Origin: Desulfotruncus alcoholivorax DSM 16058
GTDB taxonomy: Bacteria > Bacillota > Desulfotomaculia > Desulfotomaculales > Desulfallaceae
Assembly (NCBI RefSeq): GCF_000430885.1
Contig: NZ_AUMW01000002.1
Span: 1 to 64,000 of the forward strand
Length of the DNA: 64,000 nt
Direction of reading: 5' to 3'
Position numbers and translations under genes: made by a program. The stretch's first letter is position 1, and the number at the start of each line of letters is the position of its first letter. Shown piece by piece: positions 1-7,400 of this stretch. Under the pieces are notes generated by a model that did not search any database, had not been told where the DNA came from, and was given only the letters and a program-made list of their open reading frames with translations.

Positions 1-123
1 GTTACTCACCCGTCCGCCACTAAGTCTAGCAAAAAGTAAGCTTCTTGCTATTCTCCGTTCGACTTGCATGTGTTAAGCACGCCGCCAGCGTTCGTCCTGA
101 GCCAGGATCAAACTCTCAATGTA
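1..123 (-). rRNA. rrs: 16S ribosomal RNA, 5' end only
   Basis: Read on the minus strand, this has the near-universal start of bacterial 16S rRNA, including GAGAGTTTGATCCTGGCTCA followed by the conserved stretch that leads into variable region V1. Only about the first 120 bases are present and the gene continues past base 1. The mature 5' end is placed a few bases before GAGAGTTTG and could be off by some bases. Confidence 0.97.
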
Positions 124-626
124 TTTTTTTATAAAGAGTTTAATCTTTGCTCTCGTTTGAAATTACTCTTCAAAGCTTTTGCTTTGACGAGGTTCGTTTG
201 CTTTGTTTGCGCTCGCGCGCAATCGCATCTCAACTCTGTTTAGTTTTCAAGGACCAACCGGCGTTCTCGGCCGGATCTTTATAGTATCACATCCGGTCGG
301 CTGCGGTCAACCGGTATTTTCTGGTCGACTCGCTGCCATTTCCGTCCTGTGATCCTTTTCCCCGCCGCCACTCGCGCGGCGACATTTATTAATATATCAC
401 TTTGTTGCTTGCCCTGCAACAAGTAATTTCTACCAATGGGGCTAAATTATTATAACAAATTTTCACCGTTCTTTTATTTTTGTTGAAAATCCTCGAATTT
501 CGCCCAAATAAAAGAGTGCGGGTTGCAATAAATCCACACTCACTAATTATCCCTCATGTGACCTTTGGATAATGATAAAGTATGCCTGGAGGTCAGGTGG
601 ATCCCCGCTAGTGATGAATAAAGAAA
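124..626 (-). other. rRNA leader and upstream region, no gene
   Basis: About 500 bases between the 16S gene and mnmA. It holds the 16S leader, the promoter at 281-310 and a short perfect inverted repeat at about 404-422 (TTGTTGC with a 7-base loop). The open frame starting near 572 is not believed, because it runs antisense into mnmA and contains the palindrome at 627-657. I see no tRNA and no protein gene. Confidence 0.6.
281..310 (-). promoter_or_regulatory. Probable rRNA operon promoter (sigma-A type)
   Basis: On the minus strand there is TTGACC (305-310), an 18-base spacer and TACTAT (281-286). A TG lies just before the -10 box as in an extended -10 element. It sits about 160 bases upstream of the mature 16S end, a normal distance for an rrn P2 promoter. 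Confidence 0.65.
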
Positions 627-657
627 GGGGGCACACCTCCTTCGGAGGAATGTCCCC
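627..657. repeat. GGGGACA palindrome with TTCG loop, copy A
   Basis: This imperfect palindrome runs from GGGGGCACACCTCC through TTCG to GGAGGAATGTCCCC. The inner stem CCTCC/GGAGG is closed by a TTCG tetraloop. Related copies lie at 7104-7176 and 11030-11081. On the minus strand the stem is followed by a T-rich stretch, so it could also end transcription of mnmA. The form resembles REP or IS200-type terminal palindromes, but no transposase is in the window. Confidence 0.7.
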
Positions 658-698
658 AACTGATATACGCACCCAAGAGAAAGGATGCCCGAGAAAAT

Positions 699-1796
699 TT
701 ATTCCGTTAAAGCCTCTATGGTTCCGCCACCCAGTAGCTCCTCGCCGCGATAAAAAACAACTGCCTGCCCCGGTGTGATAGCTCTTTGAGGCCGGTCAAA
801 ATCAACCCTCAGCCTGTTACCTGAAACAGGTGTTAATGCAGCTGGTTGAGGCTTACTATTGTATCGTATCTGGGCCTCCACTTTTTCGACACCTGTTATT
901 CCTTCCACTGCTATGTAGTTCAAGTTGCCTGCGATCAGGCTGTTTCTGTTTAACGCATCCTCGGTCCCAATAATCACTGCGTTTCGGGCAGGGTCAATAC
1001 CTACAACGTAAACTCTTTCTCCCATGGCCAGGCCTAAGCCGCGCCTTTGTCCGATAGTGTAAAAGGCAATGCCCTCGTGGCGCCCGATTTCCTTTCCCTC
1101 CAGGTCAAGAAACGGGCCCGGCTTAATCTCATCACCAACATTTTCCCTTAAAAAATTGCGATAATCGTTATCGGTTACAAAACATATTTCCTGGCTTTCC
1201 GGTTTCTCAGCCACCTTTAGGCCCTTTTCGGCAGCCATGCGCCGAACCTCATCCTTGGTATAATCACCCAGTGGCATTAAAGTGTGAGCCAGTTGTTCCT
1301 GGGTCATGGTGTATAAAAAATAGGTCTGGTCCTTACGCGAGTCCCGCGCCTTTTTAATCGTATATCGCCCGGTGTCCCGGTTATAGCCAATTTTGGCATA
1401 ATGGCCGGTCGCAACGTAATCGGCCTCCAGCGACATGGCTTTTCTCAGCAAAGCTTCAAATTTGATTTTACGGTTACAAACCACGCACGGATTTGGTGTT
1501 CTGCCGCGCAGGTATTCCCGACAAAAATCGTCCACCACAGTCTTTTTAAATAAATCGTGAAAATTTAGCACGTAATAGGGTATATCCAATTTGTTTGCCA
1601 CAGCCCGGGCGTCCTCCACCGCAGAAAGCGAGCAGCAGCCGACAAAATCCCCGGCCACCTCGGTCTGACCGGGATCCCAAATCTGCATGGTAACACCAAT
1701 TACCCTATAGCCCTGTTCAATTAAAAGAGCGGCGGTGACAGAACTGTCCACGCCGCCGCTCATAGCTACAACTACAAGTTTACCGGAATCATTCAT
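699..1796 (-). CDS. mnmA: tRNA-specific 2-thiouridylase MnmA
   Basis: A 365-residue protein of normal MnmA length. It adds sulfur to the wobble uridine of tRNA-Glu, -Gln and -Lys, using ATP to adenylate the base and persulfide sulfur from a cysteine desulfurase. Visible signatures are the PP-loop SGGVDSS (residues 13-19), the catalytic pair Cys104 in NPCVVCN and Cys205 in SQEICF, and the C-terminal beta-barrel region. It is the last gene of the Rrf2-iscS-iscU-mnmA set, 18 bases after iscU, which fits its need for sulfur from IscS. The product is cytoplasmic. Confidence 0.97.
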   Translation of the reverse strand: MNDSGKLVVVAMSGGVDSSVTAALLIEQGYRVIGVTMQIWDPGQTEVAGDFVGCCSLSAVEDARAVANKLDIPYYVLNFHDLFKKTVVDDFCREYLRGRTPNPCVVCNRKIKFEALLRKAMSLEADYVATGHYAKIGYNRDTGRYTIKKARDSRKDQTYFLYTMTQEQLAHTLMPLGDYTKDEVRRMAAEKGLKVAEKPESQEICFVTDNDYRNFLRENVGDEIKPGPFLDLEGKEIGRHEGIAFYTIGQRRGLGLAMGERVYVVGIDPARNAVIIGTEDALNRNSLIAGNLNYIAVEGITGVEKVEAQIRYNSKPQPAALTPVSGNRLRVDFDRPQRAITPGQAVVFYRGEELLGGGTIEALTE

Positions 1797-1814
1797 CTGT
1801 AACTTACCACCCGG

Positions 1815-2183
1815 TTATTTTTGTTTGCTTTCATAATCTTTTATAGCCGCATGCAATGCATCTGCTGCAAGGTTGGAGCAGTGCATTTTTTTGGGCGGAA
1901 GTCCCCCGAGGGCTTCTGCCACTGCTTTATTGCTCAATTTAAGAGCTTCCTCAATGGTCTTACCTTTGGCCATTTCGGTTACCATACTGCTGGTTGCAAT
2001 GGCGGCGCCGCAACCAAAGGTTTTAAATTTAATATCTTCGATAATTCCATCTTTGATTTTTAAGTAGATTTTCATGATATCCCCACAGGTGGGATTACCA
2101 ACCTGGCCAACCCCGTCTGCATCCGGAATTTCGCCTACATTGCGCGGATTTTCAAAATGGTCCATTACCTTTTCTGTATACAT
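1815..2183 (-). CDS. iscU: Iron-sulfur cluster scaffold protein IscU/NifU
   Basis: A 122-residue scaffold on which Fe-S clusters are built from IscS sulfur. The three ligand cysteines are present at 33 (PTCGD), 58 (TFGCGAA) and 102 (KMHCSN), with Asp35 next to the first. I chose the ATG at 2183 because GGGGAGG lies 9 bases before it. The in-frame ATG at 2190-2192 directly abuts that ribosome binding site and is unlikely to be used. It sits between iscS and mnmA in one apparent operon. Confidence 0.96.
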   Translation of the reverse strand: MYTEKVMDHFENPRNVGEIPDADGVGQVGNPTCGDIMKIYLKIKDGIIEDIKFKTFGCGAAIATSSMVTEMAKGKTIEEALKLSNKAVAEALGGLPPKKMHCSNLAADALHAAIKDYESKQK

Positions 2184-2275
2184 ACCCCGCATCCTCCCCG
2201 GAATATTTTTTACTTGAACTCCAGTATTTATACAAGATTAACCATGACGGCAAATAGATTGCCACACATATAACT

Positions 2276-3499
2276 TTACCTGTGACAGGAGGTACTGGCC
2301 TTGCACGCAGCACAGCTGCTTTCCATAACAAATTCGTTTTCCTGATCCAGCGGAGACATGGCCCTTAATCTTTCCACGATTGGAGGCATAACTTCCATAA
2401 AGTAATCAATATCTTCTTCAGTATTATCCCGCCCCAGAGTTATGCGAATGGAGCCGTGGGCCAACTCGTGGGGTATACCCATGGCCAGCAATACATGCGA
2501 TGGCTCCAAAGAGCCGGAGGTACAGGCGGAGCCACTGGAAGCAGCAATCCCCTTCATGTCAAGGCTCAAGAGCATCGACTCACCCTCGATAAATTCAAAG
2601 CAGAAACTGGCATGGTTTGGCAGCCGCTTCGTTGGATGGCCTGTAAGCCTGGTGTAAGCAATATTATCCAGCACGTTTTTGATTAGTTTATCCCGCAGTC
2701 CGGCCAACCGGGTTGACTCCATTTTCAGCTCCTGAACAGCCAGCTCACAGGCCCGGCCCAGGCCAATAATACCCGGCACATTTTCGGTGCCCGCACGGCG
2801 CAGTCTTTCTTGTGCCCCACCATGGAACAGTGATTGTTTCCAACGGGTGCCCTTGCGCACATAAAGCGCGCCAACACCTTTAGGCCCGTAAATTTTATGG
2901 CCGCTAATCGATAACAAATCCACACCCAGGTCGTCAACATTCACTGGAATTTTGCCCATGCTCTGGACGGCGTCCGTATGGAAAAAGACACCTTTTTCTT
3001 TAGCCAGCGCAGCCATCTCTTTAATGGGCTGTATGGTGCCCACTTCGTTGCTGGCGTGCATGATACTGATTAATGTTGTTTTATCGGTAATAGCATTTGA
3101 CAGGTCATCTATACTGACCATACCGTATTTGTCCACCGGCAATATGGTTACCGTAAAACCCTGCTTACCCAGCGCTTTAAAAGTATTTAAAACGGCATGA
3201 TGCTCGATAGCCGAGGTAATAATATGGTTACCGCGGTTTAGGTTGAGCATGGCAACACCATGAATGGCCATATTATCTGATTCTGTGCCGCCACTGTTAA
3301 AAATAATTTCTTCCGGCTTTGCCCCAATTGAAGCCGCCACCTTTTCCCTGGCTTCTTCCAGCGCTTTGCGGGCCTGGCGGCCGAAATAATGCAGGCTGGT
3401 TGGATTGCCAAAGTTGTCAGCTAAAAATTTCTGCATTTCCTCTGCAACTTCCGGGCGGACCGGTGTCGTTGCACTGTGGTCAAAATAGACTCTGCGCAC
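2276..3499 (-). CDS. iscS: Cysteine desulfurase IscS/NifS
   Basis: A 407-residue PLP enzyme that takes sulfur from cysteine and passes it as persulfide to IscU and MnmA. The PLP lysine is Lys202 in SGHKIYGPKG, and the persulfide cysteine is Cys326 in SSGSACTSGS. The start is GTG at 3499, with AAAGGAGG about 9 bases upstream. The last 15 residues are unusual: SSCAACKASTSCHR adds three cysteines, at 396, 399 and 405, beyond the normal fold. They might bind metal or relay sulfur, which is inference. Confidence 0.96.
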   Translation of the reverse strand: MRRVYFDHSATTPVRPEVAEEMQKFLADNFGNPTSLHYFGRQARKALEEAREKVAASIGAKPEEIIFNSGGTESDNMAIHGVAMLNLNRGNHIITSAIEHHAVLNTFKALGKQGFTVTILPVDKYGMVSIDDLSNAITDKTTLISIMHASNEVGTIQPIKEMAALAKEKGVFFHTDAVQSMGKIPVNVDDLGVDLLSISGHKIYGPKGVGALYVRKGTRWKQSLFHGGAQERLRRAGTENVPGIIGLGRACELAVQELKMESTRLAGLRDKLIKNVLDNIAYTRLTGHPTKRLPNHASFCFEFIEGESMLLSLDMKGIAASSGSACTSGSLEPSHVLLAMGIPHELAHGSIRITLGRDNTEEDIDYFMEVMPPIVERLRAMSPLDQENEFVMESSCAACKASTSCHR

Positions 3500-3526
3500 A
3501 GCTAAGTTCCTCCTTTAAGGGATTAA

Positions 3527-3961
3527 TCATTGCTTGTTCTCCAGTAAGTTTTCAGCATCGCGCAACATATCGGCCAGGCTTATAGAGTCCATCACTTCCG
3601 CCAGCCTGTCCCTTACCTTGGCCCAAACGGTTCTGGTGATGCAAGAATCGGCCTGGGTGCACTCAGCAGGCTCAACTTCACTGACGCAGTCAACCGGCGC
3701 TATGGGGCCTTCCATAGCCCTGATGATATCACCCACTGTTATATTACCCGGTTCGCGGGCTAATATATAACCCCCCTGGGAGCCGCGGATACTTTTTACC
3801 AGGCCGGCTTTGCGCAAAATAGCTATTAATTGTTCCAGGTAGTTATCCGATATATTTTGTCGCTCGGCCACCGTTTTTAACGGGATGGGTTCAGAACCAT
3901 AATGTTGGGCCAGGTCAAACATTGCCTTCAGTCCGTAGTGTCCCCTAGTGGACAGACGCAA
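3527..3961 (-). CDS. iscR: Rrf2-family regulator, IscR-like
   Basis: A 144-residue winged-helix regulator of the Rrf2 family, first gene of the iscS-iscU-mnmA set. The N-terminal DNA-binding region (MRLSTRGHYGLKAM, and a GSQGGY wing near 60-64) is typical. Cys92, Cys101 and Cys107 lie close to the E. coli IscR cluster ligands (92, 98, 104), so it probably senses Fe-S status. A CymR-like cysteine-metabolism role is less likely, since CymR lacks these cysteines. The start is TTG with GGGGGTGGG just upstream. Confidence 0.88.
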   Translation of the reverse strand: MRLSTRGHYGLKAMFDLAQHYGSEPIPLKTVAERQNISDNYLEQLIAILRKAGLVKSIRGSQGGYILAREPGNITVGDIIRAMEGPIAPVDCVSEVEPAECTQADSCITRTVWAKVRDRLAEVMDSISLADMLRDAENLLENKQ

Positions 3962-4012
3962 TTTCCCACCCCCTTTTAAATCAGACTTTTCAACTCGGAA
4001 TTAAACAATAAT

Positions 4013-4041
4013 ATCTTAGCATTCCGATCGGATATTGTCAA
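4013..4041 (-). promoter_or_regulatory. Promoter of the isc operon with embedded palindrome
   Basis: On the minus strand there is a perfect TTGACA (4036-4041), a 17-base spacer and TAAGAT (4013-4018). Inside the spacer is the perfect palindrome TCCGATCGGA (4023-4032), placed where a repressor would block RNA polymerase. It is a good candidate operator for the Rrf2 protein encoded about 50 bases downstream. The operator role is inferred. Confidence 0.7.
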
Positions 4042-4068
4042 TTAGAAAACCTACTTTTTTACTCAGGT

Positions 4069-5385
4069 TTAACTGCGCAGTTTACGCAGCTTTTCGTTCA
4101 ATTCCTTTTCCCGGCCCTGTTCCGACGGGAGGTAAAATTCCTTGTTTTTCAAGTTATCAGGGAGGTACTCCTGCTGTACCCAGTGTCCCGGGTAGTTGTG
4201 CGGGTATAGATACCCCTTTCCGTGACCTAACTTTTTGGCACCACTGTAGCTGGTATCCCTGAGGTGCAGCGGCACGGCGCCTGCACGCTCACCCCGCACC
4301 GCCTCCAGGGCGGATTCGATTCCCATATACGCCGCGTTGCTTTTAGGGGCCAGGGCGCAATATACAGCAGCCTCGGCGAGGATTATCCTTGCTTCCGGCA
4401 TGCCTATGCGCTCCACCGCCTGGGCCGCCGAAGCAGCAATAACAAGAGCCTGCGGGTCAGCCAGCCCCACGTCTTCAGCCGCAAGTATCATTATCCTTCT
4501 GGCGATAAAAACCGGGTCATCGCCGGCATGCAGCAGCCGGGCCAGCCAATACAAGGTGGCCTGGGGGTCTGACCCCCGCATGCTTTTAATAAACGCGGAG
4601 GTGACGTCATAATGCTCGTCTTCCCGGTCGAACTGGATGACCCTGTTCTGGCATACATTGCGAACGGTGTCCTCTGTTATTACCCTAACCCCGTTATCTC
4701 CAGGCGGTGTGGTTAGAACAGCCATTTCCAGCACATTTAATGCAGTCCGGGCGTCCCCGTTGGCAAAGTTTACGATAATCTTGAGCACATCGCCGCTAAG
4801 GTCAACATTATAATCGCCCAAACCACGGTCTTTATCCAAAAGCGCCCTGTGAACGATCCTGGACAAGGCTGCACTGGACAACAACTCCAGGCGGTACATG
4901 AGTGACCGGGACAACAGCGGCCTGTTAACCGAAAACATTGGGTTCTCTGTTGTCGAGCCAATCAAGATAACAGTACCGTCCTCTACAAAAGGCAGTAAAG
5001 CGTCCTGCTGGGCTTTGTTAAAGCGGTGAATTTCGTCAATAAACATGACTGTTCGCCGCCCGTACATGGCGAGACGGTCCCCGGCCTGATCCACCACCCT
5101 GCGAATATCCGCAACCCCTGCCATGACAGCATTAATTTTTTCAAAATGGGCGCTGGTCATACCGGCAATAATATGGGCCAGCGTTGTTTTGCCCGTGCCA
5201 GGCGGCCCGAAAAAGATTACTGATTGCAGCGCCCCGCTGCCTATCAGCTGCCGCAGGGGGCGTCCCGGGCCCACTATACCGGTCTGCTCTTCAAATTCTT
5301 CCAGGGTCTGTGGACGCATGCGCAGCGCCAGGGGGGCCGATTTAGCCATATTTCGGGACGCCGCTTGCCGGAATAAATCTTCCAT
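4069..5385 (-). CDS. rarA: Replication-associated recombination protein RarA (MgsA family AAA ATPase)
   Basis: A 438-residue AAA+ ATPase related to clamp-loader subunits, acting at stalled replication forks. It has Walker A FFGPPGTGKTT, Walker B VMFIDEIHRFNK and sensor 1 GSTTENP. The C-terminal region includes YPHNYPGHWVQQEYLP, which marks RarA rather than RuvB. I use the ATG at 5385 because AAGGGG lies 8 bases before it; a GTG nine bases upstream is also open. It stands alone, between the isc operon and trxA. Confidence 0.94.
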   Translation of the reverse strand: MEDLFRQAASRNMAKSAPLALRMRPQTLEEFEEQTGIVGPGRPLRQLIGSGALQSVIFFGPPGTGKTTLAHIIAGMTSAHFEKINAVMAGVADIRRVVDQAGDRLAMYGRRTVMFIDEIHRFNKAQQDALLPFVEDGTVILIGSTTENPMFSVNRPLLSRSLMYRLELLSSAALSRIVHRALLDKDRGLGDYNVDLSGDVLKIIVNFANGDARTALNVLEMAVLTTPPGDNGVRVITEDTVRNVCQNRVIQFDREDEHYDVTSAFIKSMRGSDPQATLYWLARLLHAGDDPVFIARRIMILAAEDVGLADPQALVIAASAAQAVERIGMPEARIILAEAAVYCALAPKSNAAYMGIESALEAVRGERAGAVPLHLRDTSYSGAKKLGHGKGYLYPHNYPGHWVQQEYLPDNLKNKEFYLPSEQGREKELNEKLRKLRS

Positions 5386-5546
5386 TGGGTTCACCCCTTA
5401 CACCCCTTTTCCTCGCGTTTTGTCTATTTTCATTGTATCATAAAATGTTAGCTATTGGAACATATGTTCTTGATGGTAACCGTCATTTATTACCCACTTT
5501 ATGAGCATACAGCCGGATGCAGAAGTGGGGGCCTTCCGCTGATAAA

Positions 5547-5577
5547 TGATAAAAGCCGGAAACACCAGTTCCCGGCC
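5547..5577 (-). terminator. Rho-independent terminator after trxA
   Basis: On the minus strand GCCGGGAA pairs with TTTCCGGC across a short loop and is followed by TTTTATC. It lies about 80 bases downstream of the trxA stop and before rarA. Confidence 0.7.
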
Positions 5578-5657
5578 TTGATAGCTATATAATCACCATT
5601 ATTATTTATTATTGGCGGTTCCGCATTGCGAGCGCACCAAAGCATTATTGGGTGCGA

Positions 5658-5990
5658 TTAAGCCACATACTTGTCAACAATGGCCTGCAGTTCCTTTTTA
5701 GTTCTAAAGCCTACAATTCTTTCAACTTCTTTGCCATCCTTAAAAATGATCAGTGTTGGGATGCTCACGACACTAAACTGAGTTGGCACGGATTTGTTTT
5801 CATCCACATTAAGTTTGGCGACTTTCAATTTGCCTTCATTATCCACAGCAATTTCTTCAACGACAGGGGCAATCATTTTGCAGGGTCCGCACCATTCAGC
5901 CCAGAAGTCAACTAATACAGGAATGTCCGAACCACTAACAAAATCCTTAAAATTAGCTTCCCCTAAAATACTAATCTTGTCGCTTGCCAC
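5658..5990 (-). CDS. trxA: Thioredoxin
   Basis: A 110-residue thioredoxin with the active site WAEWCGPCKM, the cis-proline region VVSIPTLI, and a C-terminal helix of normal length. It reduces cytoplasmic disulfides with electrons from thioredoxin reductase, which is not in this window. The start is GTG at 5990 with AAAGGAGAGAG upstream. It appears to be a single-gene unit ended by the terminator at 5547-5577. Confidence 0.96.
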   Translation of the reverse strand: MASDKISILGEANFKDFVSGSDIPVLVDFWAEWCGPCKMIAPVVEEIAVDNEGKLKVAKLNVDENKSVPTQFSVVSIPTLIIFKDGKEVERIVGFRTKKELQAIVDKYVA

Positions 5991-6186
5991 AATACTCTCT
6001 CCTTTCGCAATCCCTGTGTTACTTAATTATTAAATGCATAACTACCATTCTTTCCATGCTGCTATAGCATTTTAAGAATTACTTACCTTACAAACCCCGG
6101 CCTATCTATTATATGTGATTACCAAACTTAAGTATTCACCCGTTTGTCCATGTCAATTATAATATTCCCGGTAAGAAAATGTCAAT

Positions 6187-6915
6187 TCACCTGTCGGAAA
6201 AAATATCCAGAGAGAGCAACTTATCCACCACATACGCTGCCAGAATAAAACCCGCCACCGGCGGCACAAAAGAAATACTTCCCGGGACTTGCTTTTCGCC
6301 TGTATTTGCTACAGCTGTTGGACGAGGACATTCCATGGAGTAAACTACGGGTATATCAGCGTTGACTCCCGCAGCTTTGAGTTTTTTGCGCATCACTCTG
6401 GCCAGCGGGCAGACAGTAGTTTTCCATATACTTGATACTTTAAATGAGGTCGGATCCAATTTATTGCCCGCACCCATCGCCGAAACAATGGGCACCCCCC
6501 TGTTAACGCTTTCCCTAATCAGAGCCGCCTTGTTTTCTACATCATCAATGGCATCGATGATAAAATCTATGTTTTTCCCGTTAAATATTTCCGCAGCCGT
6601 TTCCGGGCTGAATTTCAATTGCAGGGCGTCCACAACCAGGCCGGGATTTATTTCCCGCAAGCGTAAAGCCATCAAACCGGTTTTCGGCTGGCCAACCGTA
6701 CTGTTCAAAGCGTGTAATTGCCTGTTGATATTAGTAATATCCACAGTGTCATAATCAACAATAATTAAATTTCCCACCCCTGCCCGGGCCAGTGCTTCCG
6801 CTGCATAAGACCCGACGCCACCCAGTCCGAAAATCGCAACCGTGCTGACGGACAGTTTTTCCAATCCCGATCTGCCGATTAAGTATTCACAGCGGCGAAA
6901 AATTTCATAATTCAT
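6187..6915 (-). CDS. tcdA: tRNA threonylcarbamoyladenosine dehydratase TcdA (ThiF/MoeB fold)
   Basis: A 242-residue E1-like enzyme that cyclises t6A to ct6A at tRNA position 37 using ATP. It shows the nucleotide-binding GLGGVGSYAAEALAR, the DYD plus NRQ segment (NINRQLHALNS), and DAIDDVENK. The family start MNYEIFRRCEYLIG fixes the beginning at 6915. The frame stays open to 7152, but that extension is encoded by the palindromic repeats and a terminator-like hairpin and matches no ThiF-family N terminus. The ribosome site (GTGGTG) is weak. Confidence 0.9.
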   Translation of the reverse strand: MNYEIFRRCEYLIGRSGLEKLSVSTVAIFGLGGVGSYAAEALARAGVGNLIIVDYDTVDITNINRQLHALNSTVGQPKTGLMALRLREINPGLVVDALQLKFSPETAAEIFNGKNIDFIIDAIDDVENKAALIRESVNRGVPIVSAMGAGNKLDPTSFKVSSIWKTTVCPLARVMRKKLKAAGVNADIPVVYSMECPRPTAVANTGEKQVPGSISFVPPVAGFILAAYVVDKLLSLDIFSDR

Positions 6916-6944
6916 GAAAACACCACGCGTTTTGTAAACATTAA

Positions 6945-6988
6945 TAAAAAGTTTCCAGGTCATCAACCAAAGTTGACCCTGGAAACTT
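6945..6988 (-). terminator. Strong hairpin with T-run just upstream of tcdA
   Basis: AAGTTTCCAGG at 6949-6959 and CCTGGAAACTT at 6978-6988 form an 11-bp perfect stem, and on the minus strand it is followed by TTTTTATTAATG. It lies only about 35 bases before the tcdA start, so it either ends upstream transcripts or works as an attenuator. I recognise no riboswitch or T-box motif in front of it. Confidence 0.65.
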
Positions 6989-7103
6989 GAATAAAACAGT
7001 ACGGTTATAACCCCACTGTGCCGTGAGGGTATCCTCAAAGTTTTCTTGAACCTGTTCTCAAACAGGTGGGTGTCCTCCTGAGTGCTTCCTGTTTCCTCAT
7101 AAT

Positions 7104-7176
7104 TGGGGAACTTCTCCGAAGGAGGTGTGTTCCTTACCGTAATTGGGGACATTCCTCAGAAAGAGGTGTGTCCCCC
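7104..7176. repeat. GGGGACA palindromes, tandem copies B1 and B2
   Basis: There are two related palindromes. B1 is at about 7104-7132 (GGGGAACTTCTCC, loop, GGAGGTGTGTTCC) and B2 at about 7145-7176 (GGGGACATTCCTC, loop, GAGGTGTGTCCCCC). Both share GGGGA.A.T.CTC arms with copies A and C, and the AATTGGGGA context occurs before both. They lie between aspS and tcdA. Confidence 0.7.
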
Positions 7177-7400
7177 TTCCTCTTGAGGTATACATTACAC
7201 AGCCAGAGCCGGACTCCCATACAATAAGTGTTGGCTCAAAACTTCGAGGGGTCACGAACACCGCAGGGTGTGTTTATTAATGTGAATTTATATTAACATG
7301 TTTTCGACTTTTAAAGCAAGGGCTAACATCGGTTATTAATTTTTTATATTTTCTTCTAGTTATTTACTTTTTATACAAATGCGACTCCGCACAGCTTTTT
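7177..7400. other. Intergenic region after aspS, no gene
   Basis: About 220 bases with one small inverted repeat, ACACC GCAG GGTGT, near 7259-7272, and otherwise AT-rich sequence. I see no gene or riboswitch. With the repeats at 7104-7176 and the hairpin before tcdA it completes the 485-base gap between tcdA and aspS. Confidence 0.5.

Noticed and set aside
572-778. 68-codon plus-strand frame near the rRNA leader
   Set aside because: It contains palindrome copy A and runs antisense into mnmA, with no ribosome site or family likeness.
6916-7152. N-terminal extension of tcdA
   Set aside because: It is encoded by palindromic repeats and a terminator-like hairpin, and the family start is clearly at 6915.
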